A stretch of DNA of 64,000 bases. It comes from Arbacia lixula (Eukaryota; Echinodermata; Echinoidea; Arbacioida; Arbaciidae). Where the stretch lies: NCBI GenBank assembly GCA_963669155.1, contig OZ022578.1, forward strand, positions 14,590,428 to 14,654,427. Reading direction: 5' to 3'. The notes under the pieces were generated by a model. It was not told the origin of the DNA and ran no database searches. It saw only the letters and a list, made by a program, of their open reading frames with translations. Position numbers and translations under genes: made by a program. Every line of letters begins with the position of its first letter. Position 1 is the stretch's first letter. Shown here piece after piece: positions 59,496-64,000 of the stretch.

Positions 59496-61420
59496 ATGTA
59501 CAAGTTTAAGCAAGAAAGCTTTGTGTATCGTGCAACTCAAAACAAGCATGATGTGGTTTGTTTGAGTTTCTTCTCTGAGATCATATTTGATCAAATTAGG
59601 TTTGTCAATTGTGGACGTCATGTATGATAGAACCATTTTCAAGTGGTATTCACACCCTTTACATACGTACATGTTTGGAACACATTTGGAACAAGAAAGC
59701 TTTGTGTACCATGCCACTCAAAATAAACATGATATGGTTTGTTTGAGTTTCTTATCTTAGATCATATTTGCCAACAGTGATCTAATCTTCATTTTATTAC
59801 ATTTGAATTCTCTCATTGACATGCATGTTTAATCAACTTGTGACATTAGCAAAACAAGCAGCTCAATAATGGTACATGCTTAGTCTTTCCTTTAAAGTCT
59901 TGTCTTCATTTTTATGGTTGTAACAGATTTGTTTAATATGAAATTCATTGTGTATGATGTACTTATTGTGTTTTTTTTTCTTAGATGATGTTTGTTTTCA
60001 TTTTGAAATTGGCAACACTTACAGCTCTGATGTACATGTACAGGAGCAGGGAAAATCTTATAAATTTGTTTGTGGGGGTCTTCTTTTCGACCTTGATGAC
60101 ATGAATCAAACATTCTAAACTTTGCATTATACATGTATACCATATAAAAGAAAAAAATGTTCGCAGCAGTGAAAAAAAAAGAATTCGAAATTTTCGGGGG
60201 CTACTTTTTGAGCACATTGGCCAATTTGGCTACAATTTTACATTGTGTCTATGGGAATTTGGGGGCTCTTTTAACATTTTCCAGGGCTCTTTTAAGCATT
60301 TTGGGGGCAAAATCGCCTCTAGCCCAGGTGTATTTTTTCTCTGGTTCGCAGGGGATCTCGTTGCATTAATGGGGGTTCTTTGTTTCATTGTGGGGGTTAA
60401 AATGCCCTGAGACAGGGCCCCATGAGATATGCTTGATTGCACTGGAGAACATTGCAAAGAGGGGAATGAGAAATGCTTTATATCATGTTTCAGCTCATAG
60501 AACATCTTGATCTCAGTGTTTTTTTTATACAGCTCCCTCATTAGAACCTGTGGTGGTGCCAAAGACATTAAAGTCCAATACTAATCAGTATTTTTATTCT
60601 GAAATTGGCAACACCAACAATACAGCACTGATGCAATGAAGAATATGCTTGAAGGGATGAGAAAGTTTTTATTTTAATGTTATATCTCATAATTGCAAAT
60701 GCTTGTCTTGATGTTTATTCTACATCTGTATACCCCCTCCCCTTCATAGAACCTGCGGCGGTGTCAATGGACAGTGACTCTGAGGACCATTATGGGGAGG
60801 ATGACACTGACCACGCAGAAGTAAGGGGCACTATGGAGGAGGACGGCCCCCTGCAGGGGGTCACCCCCTCCCCTGGTGGGGGCCACGGGGGAAGTACCCC
60901 CAGCAGCAGCAGCAGCAAGAAGAAGAAAAAGCACCCAGGTCTCTGGAAGCGCTTCAAGCACAAGACCAAACCCATCCGCAAGATCAGCTCCCAAGTCATG
61001 GACAGGGTCCACCACAAGTCTCACCACCTCCATTCCGATGACGATGACGACGATGAGGACCACCAAGTGCGTCGCGCCAGATCCTTCATTTCATCGTCGG
61101 ACCCCTCTCTACTCAAGAAAAATCACAACTCAAACTCGCTTCCCCGCTCGCACCGGTTCAGCAACACGGCGATCGATCGCAGTAAACTTTTTGTAGAGAC
61201 TGACGGGAGAGGGCAGTATTCTAGTGACTCCGATAACGGGCATAAAGAGAGCAGGAACGGGAGGACGAGAACGAAGACGGAGAGTAGTATTGTGAGACGG
61301 TCGAGTTCGTCTTCCTCTTCTAAAAAGCGATTGTCTTTTGAAGTGAATCAGGAGTACAGACTCTCCAGAAGCATACATTCAACAGACGTAGAATTTGAAG
61401 TGCCTGTCTTAAAAGTATCG
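33365..61420 (+). CDS. Unrecognised Ser/Asp/Lys-rich protein, N-terminal part (continues right)
   Basis: Exon 33365-33392 encodes MSSFNVGEE plus one nucleotide before gtaagc. Exon 60750-61420 follows ttcatag and its open frame needs exactly one donated nucleotide, giving EEPAAVSMDSDSEDHYG. The phase match supports joining them over a 27.4-kb intron, and the first exon's promoter-like surroundings fit. The ~233 residues are disordered: acidic start, Gly/Ser linker, KKKKKHPGLWKRFKHKTKP basic patch, His-rich stretch, an Asp/Glu run, then Ser/Arg-rich sequence with basophilic-kinase-type sites (RRARSF, VRRSSS, KKRLSF). The last codon ends at VLKVS|gtgagt in phase 0. I recognise no family. A cytoskeletal or scaffold adaptor is only a guess. 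Confidence 0.6.
36906..37028 (+). mobile_element. Half copy of the foldback element
   Basis: It matches one arm plus the loop of the element at 20164-20391: tacactacagctcaaaggaa, gaaagggaaggagccacag, then cagcatgaaacatgatg and ttttaggcta. The second arm is missing. It lies in the long intron of gene 3. Confidence 0.85.
37525..37996 (-). mobile_element. CR1/L2-type LINE fragment, 3' end
   Basis: On the minus strand a frame reads FKILLMTYKALHGLAPSYIA, then a TPRCTLRS-like segment, a GHRSFSFIAPSLRN segment and FKAVLKTHLF. This is the familiar C-terminal tail of CR1/L2-superfamily reverse transcriptases. Downstream comes a short 3'UTR with tatagcgc text and a (TTA)n-type tail at 37525-37550, as in L2 elements. 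It is 5'-truncated and keeps only ~105 codons of the polyprotein. Confidence 0.85.
42290..42360. repeat. Interrupted GATA/GGAT microsatellite
   Basis: Runs of gata and gatg units (gatagacagatagaaagata then tggatggatggatagatga) follow a T homopolymer at 42276-42289. Confidence 0.85.
44248..44640. mobile_element. Decayed pogo-like element with ~57-bp internal repeats
   Basis: It starts ctgtgaaacctcc. A block shared with 14590-14775 is inserted at 44330-44495. Then come repeats of roughly 57 bp: gaccatttgtctatacagac and gatcacttgcctataaaggt, each followed by cacaaaacctg, and a partial accacttggctataaa. These resemble the ctatagcggccacc subterminal repeats at 51948. Confidence 0.5.
45110..45260. 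repeat. (TC)n / (CCTCTCTCTCTC)n tract
   Basis: About 120 bp of nearly pure TC dinucleotides contain a higher-order unit ccctctctctct repeated several times, then a T homopolymer. Pyrimidine bias continues to 45600. The long frames across it are compositional artefacts. Confidence 0.95.
46478..46700 (+). repeat. Interspersed repeat, copy of 12690-12935
   Basis: It shares tcctgtactatgcaatt, attaacatccaaagctt, cacctgggaaat and ttggaatgatttgtcca, in order, with the CTC1-intron copy. Confidence 0.8.
47040..47162. repeat. (TGAA)n with a 51-bp tandem duplication
   Basis: The unit gaattggtgagtgatcgatt followed by gagtgaatga occurs twice, separated by gaatgaatga runs. Confidence 0.9.
47860..48060 (+). 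repeat. Interspersed repeat, copy of 13150-13350
   Basis: It shares ccaaagcttgtc, agtagcaacaa, aggtgaa and gttgcgaatacat-type text in the same order as the CTC1-intron copy. It is separated by ~1.1 kb from 46478-46700, where the CTC1 copy has only the nested MITE between the halves. Confidence 0.65.
48432..49420. mobile_element. ~515-bp MITE interrupted by a nested element
   Basis: The TIRs are aaagggatagtctaccctga on the left and, in reverse complement on the right, aaagggaaagtctgggatta. Removing 48572-49045 (insert plus one target copy) leaves ~515 bp collinear with the uninterrupted copy at 4219-4716. Confidence 0.85.
48572..49037. mobile_element. 466-bp hAT-like element with 8-bp target duplication
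   Basis: CGTGTGAC stands immediately outside both ends (48564-48571, 49038-49045). The TIRs begin cccggggggg...gcactca on the left and ccccgggggggcactca in reverse complement on the right. The left TIR has expanded to a G run of about 27, which may not be accurately assembled. The interior is GC-rich and has no transposase. Confidence 0.88.
51948..55105. mobile_element. pogo/Tigger-like element carrying a nested insertion
   Basis: The left end is cagtcaaacctggctatgcg after TA. The right end in reverse complement is cagtcaaacctgtctatagc. Inside each end are several ctatagcggccacc or ctatagtggtcacc repeats. The ends resemble Tigger-type pogo transposons. The span is 3.16 kb, or ~2.1 kb without the nested copy. 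No intact DDE transposase frame is seen, so it is a non-autonomous or decayed copy. Confidence 0.8.
52296..53336. mobile_element. 1,041-bp hAT-like element with CTTGTAAG target duplication
   Basis: CTTGTAAG flanks both sides (52288-52295, 53338-53345). The termini are taagcctgagtcatatcgat and, reverse complemented, aggcctgagtcgaatcgat. An 8-bp duplication fits the hAT superfamily. It lies inside the Tigger-like element, so it inserted later. Its right 233 bp match the fragment at 3253-3486. Confidence 0.88.
57378..57640. mobile_element. pogo-like remnant
   Basis: The left side reads cagtgaaactctgtcttc with ctgtctataaagattttctg and a repeated tgtctataaag unit. The right side, reverse complemented, reads gtcaaacctgtccatgaatg. 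The L2-like tail at 57505-57572 lies inside. Confidence 0.45.
57505..57572 (+). mobile_element. L2-like LINE 3' tail
   Basis: The sequence gataagcactatatatatgc followed by ttattattatcattattatt is the typical 3' end and (ATT)n tail of an L2-type LINE. I found no coding remnant upstream. Confidence 0.5.
58245..58450 (+). repeat. Interspersed repeat, copy of 6571-6735
   Basis: It contains aggttcgaaatgatcagttt, tcgatatcgtgaagt and gatattggctatatgcgat, matching the reverse complement of the CTC1-intron copy in order. Confidence 0.65.
59230..59770 (+). repeat. Three-unit tandem array around the microsatellite
   Basis: The phrase actcaaaa(t/c)aa(a/g)cat-gat-tggtttgtttgagtttctt recurs near 59286, 59537 and 59717. 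Each copy is followed by a gatcatatttg or gatcaaat segment. The units differ in length because the TA/TG tract lies in the second. Confidence 0.7.
59418..59492. repeat. Compound (TA)n(TG)n microsatellite
   Basis: About 18 TA units run into about 19 TG units. Downstream, segments starting aagaaagctttgtgt with caaaatgaacagaatgtggt-like text recur three times at about 180-bp spacing (59270-59760), showing a short tandem array around it. Confidence 0.9.
60750..61420 (+). CDS. Gene 3 main coding exon in this window
   Basis: This is the most secure part of gene 3: acceptor cccttcatag, 671 nt open, strong donor gtgagt, GC-rich codons at the 5' end and biased composition. If the upstream exon were wrong, translation could begin at MDSDSEDHYG inside this exon. 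Notable tracts are GGGHGG, six Ser before KKKKK, a seven- to eight-residue Asp run near residue 105, and seven Ser before KKRLSF. Confidence 0.78.
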
Positions 61421-64000
61421 GTGAGTAATATCCTGATTCTTCTTATTCACCAAAGTCATACGAAAAGTCATACGAATTGCTGTGGGATTGTGTGTGTTTG
61501 ATATTTTTTATGAGCAGATGCCAGACACTGTACCTACTAATCATTCTTGGATTGGAGGAATGATTCTGTTTTCCTTGGTCTTCTAATCTCACTGATGATC
61601 ATGGATTCCTGTTTTTTCCCACATGAAATGCAATGCAAAATTATACAAAATAAGTGAGCATTCTGAATTTTACTTTAGAATATCTTTTTTTTGCATGGGA
61701 AGGCTGGGAGATGTAAGATTAATTGATTAATTAATTTACATCTGGGGCCGATGTTTTGTGCAACTGCACACAAGATGTAGTGTGAACTCTTGCATCTAGG
61801 CCAATTTAATCTGCCCAATCGCTTGAATTACAGGCACACACCACACCATCTAGTCTGTATTATTTTATACTTTTTTTGTAGGAAGTTCTCATAGTTCTGT
61901 AAACTAATTTCATGAGAGTTCTCTCCCCTATTTGGTACTTAAAAGTTCAGAAGCCTGCACGATTCTCTTATTATTCATGTAGAAGCTCACATCAATCACA
62001 AAACTGCAATTTCTTTTCATACTTTTTTTCATGAAATTATGCAATGATATCATTCCAACAGTGCAATCAATCAGTAGGTATATACCGTTCATATTTTACT
62101 TGAGAAAACCCACTTCCATTACCGTTTGAATGATCAAAATCTGTTAGATATATATTTTTTAAATTTCTTTTCCTCCCACAGTAGGGCGTTTTATTCAACA
62201 AAGCTTCAGTTTACATTTGCTTTTGTAGTCAATGTACAAAAATTATCCGCTAATAAGTGTTTAACAGTAATACAGCAATAACTGATAATATACAATCTTG
62301 TCATGAAGTAAATAATTTACAGTACAAAATACATACACAAATCATAATAACAATTCATGTAAAATATTTGTAGAGATTCATGAAAACTTGCTAGGAATGG
62401 GGGGGGGGGGAGAAACTTACACTTTGCTGAGTGTATACGGATGCTGTGTACTTTTGTTACATGACAAACTTGTCCTATCAATTAATAATACATCCATAGC
62501 CCAATGTTGGCCACTTAACGGCATGGAAATGGGAGTCGAGTGGGGGATATTTGCATTCTCAAGTGTGATAGAGTTTCATGTTAGCATCTCCCCCCACTCA
62601 TCAATTCCATCAGCCTTGAAAGAGGACTCTTCATGCGCATCGTCAGGTGTCCCTGGGGCAAACGTCCTCGTCCGAAAGTTGTCGCCAGAGGGGTAGACAG
62701 TATCTTGTACTTCTTCCATTTTTTTTTGTGGAAGGGGTGCCGTTGGGAGTCCTCTTCTTTACATGATGGTGTAAAAGACTGTATCTTTCTTGTCTGCTGA
62801 ATGCATGGAGCCCCATTATTTCATGTCTAATATTTACTGATTCAAACGTGAGGTTTTTCTCTTGTAAACTGTTTCTTTTGGCAATGTCTTCAGAAAGAAT
62901 GTGAATGTCTTTTCTCCTAAAGCTATTCAAGGAAAGTTTCAGGTTGCTACTTTTCTCACAAATCAAGTTCTTCTGGTTAATTCATGCAGGATGCTTATTC
63001 AGTCAGATTTTAACAATTTCTAGCCTGAGGCGTTGAAGACAGGTAGAACATCCCTGACGCATTTAACACCTCTGAAAAGAAAAGCACATTTGGTGCTTTT
63101 AGATGTGATATTTAGGTGTTTACAATCTACATGAAAGTGAAAGAATATGTTTGCCTAAATTGCACATGGAAAACTTATCTTAGCAATGAGAGAAAACAAT
63201 GAACATGCCATTCGAAGACAATGTTGCACAAAACATGTATATTTATGTGCATGCAAAACTAATGCATAGCTTTGCGGTACGTACATTGTATACATGTGAT
63301 TCATGCATAATTAACTTAAAATACAAATATGGGGGGATGAGCCACGGTTGTTAGGCTGACTTTAAGTGTATTCTATAGGTGTGAATATTTTTCTGACAAT
63401 TTTCAATATAATGTATTAATATAATTGATTTGGGTTTAGCAGAGCAAATATCAAACTTAAGACTGCCACTTGGCTAATTTGTTAAGTGAAAATCTAAAAT
63501 ATAAAAATTGCTTCTTTCATTTAACCCTTTGTGTGACATTGAGACATTCTTGCCAAAATGCCACACGCAAATCACAAAGAACGGCACTTTGCCTGACAGA
63601 GAAAGAGTTAAATAACAATGAGGACAAAATTATATTGCTTTCACTTATACAAATATGATCTACAAACACTTTTATGCTTTAATAGTTATCATAATAGTAG
63701 TCAATGGAGAAGAGTAGTTAAAGTTTGTATACTGCCCTCTTGTGGTAATATTATGTAGATGTATTTTGTACTTCATGAAATATGGAGTGTACATGTACTG
63801 TAACCTCATCCAGGCTGTGTTGTATAAAGCTTTACACTTGTTGTAACTGACACGTACTTGTATGATCAATTGTAACTTTATGCACCAGGGAAATAGCCAA
63901 TCACCTCTAAGTGTGGTACCTGATACCATGGGTATTCCTGAATGAAGTTGTGATAGTTGTTGTATAGCAGTATTTGCAGCGCTGCTGTGCCCATGTACAA

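Larger units (their letters stand above)
33393..60749. other. Long intron of gene 3, repeat-rich
   Basis: No internal exon could be supported. The interval holds a foldback half copy, a LINE 3' end, several MITEs, a nested Tigger/hAT complex, microsatellites and G/C homopolymers, all listed separately. Stretches such as 34,000-36,900, 38,200-42,200 and 49,500-51,900 show nothing I can name beyond short repeats. Confidence 0.5.

Noticed and set aside
62647..62692. Possible next exon of gene 3 (VSLGQTSSSESCRQR)
   Set aside because: Phase 0 fits, but the acceptor lacks a good pyrimidine tract and the peptide is uninformative. Left out of the model.
1..64000. tRNA, rRNA, CRISPR arrays, bacterial operons or viral genes
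   Set aside because: None seen by eye on either strand. The regular repeats present are microsatellites or transposon-derived, without spacer structure.

Overview
This is animal nuclear DNA. Genes are split by many GT-AG introns, and the intervening sequence is rich in decayed DNA transposons, foldback elements, homopolymer runs and microsatellites. The frequent tacatgtac words, the repeat families and the protein content suggest a marine invertebrate deuterostome, most likely an echinoderm. That placement is inference; no search was run. I see no bacterial, viral, rRNA, tRNA or CRISPR content.

Gene 1 (minus strand, about 15,700 down past the left edge) is CTC1, the large subunit of the telomeric CST complex. 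I reconstructed 18 coding exons (about 863 codons). Nearly all join with matching splice phase, and their translation follows human CTC1, as I recall it, in order. The model lacks the N-terminal ~230 residues of the human protein. One junction (5337 to 4850) does not close, and the segment expected to hold the zinc ribbon, between 3071 and 520, was not found.

Gene 2 (plus strand, 18,136-25,813 coding) starts head to head with CTC1 across a likely shared promoter at about 15.7-16.8 kb. It encodes a predicted 1,898-residue protein in three coding exons: a large disordered first exon, a 52-nt middle exon, and an exon of about 1,216 codons carrying scattered C2H2/C2HC zinc fingers and a basic C-terminus. 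I recognise no ortholog. Copies of a local direct repeat lie on both sides of the promoter interval.

Gene 3 (plus strand) appears to begin with a 9-codon exon at 33,365. It resumes after a ~27.4-kb intron at 60,750-61,420 and continues beyond the window. It encodes the disordered, Ser/Asp/Lys-rich N-terminus of an unrecognised protein.

The rest is intergenic (26.4-33.3 kb) and intronic (33.4-60.7 kb) sequence. It holds layered transposons, several with readable target-site duplications: a nested element at 48,572-49,037 inside an older MITE, an hAT-like element inside a pogo/Tigger-like element at 51,948-55,105, and a 587-bp insertion at 32,341-32,927 whose empty site survives in a paralogous copy. 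It also holds a CR1/L2-type LINE 3' end (minus, about 37.5-38.0 kb) and an intronic tandem array in CTC1 that carries exact DR1 nuclear-receptor motifs. I found no clearly new biological system. The strongest leads are the DR1 array, the head-to-head CTC1/zinc-finger arrangement with its flanking repeats, the N-terminally short CTC1, and an intronic hairpin of pre-miRNA size.
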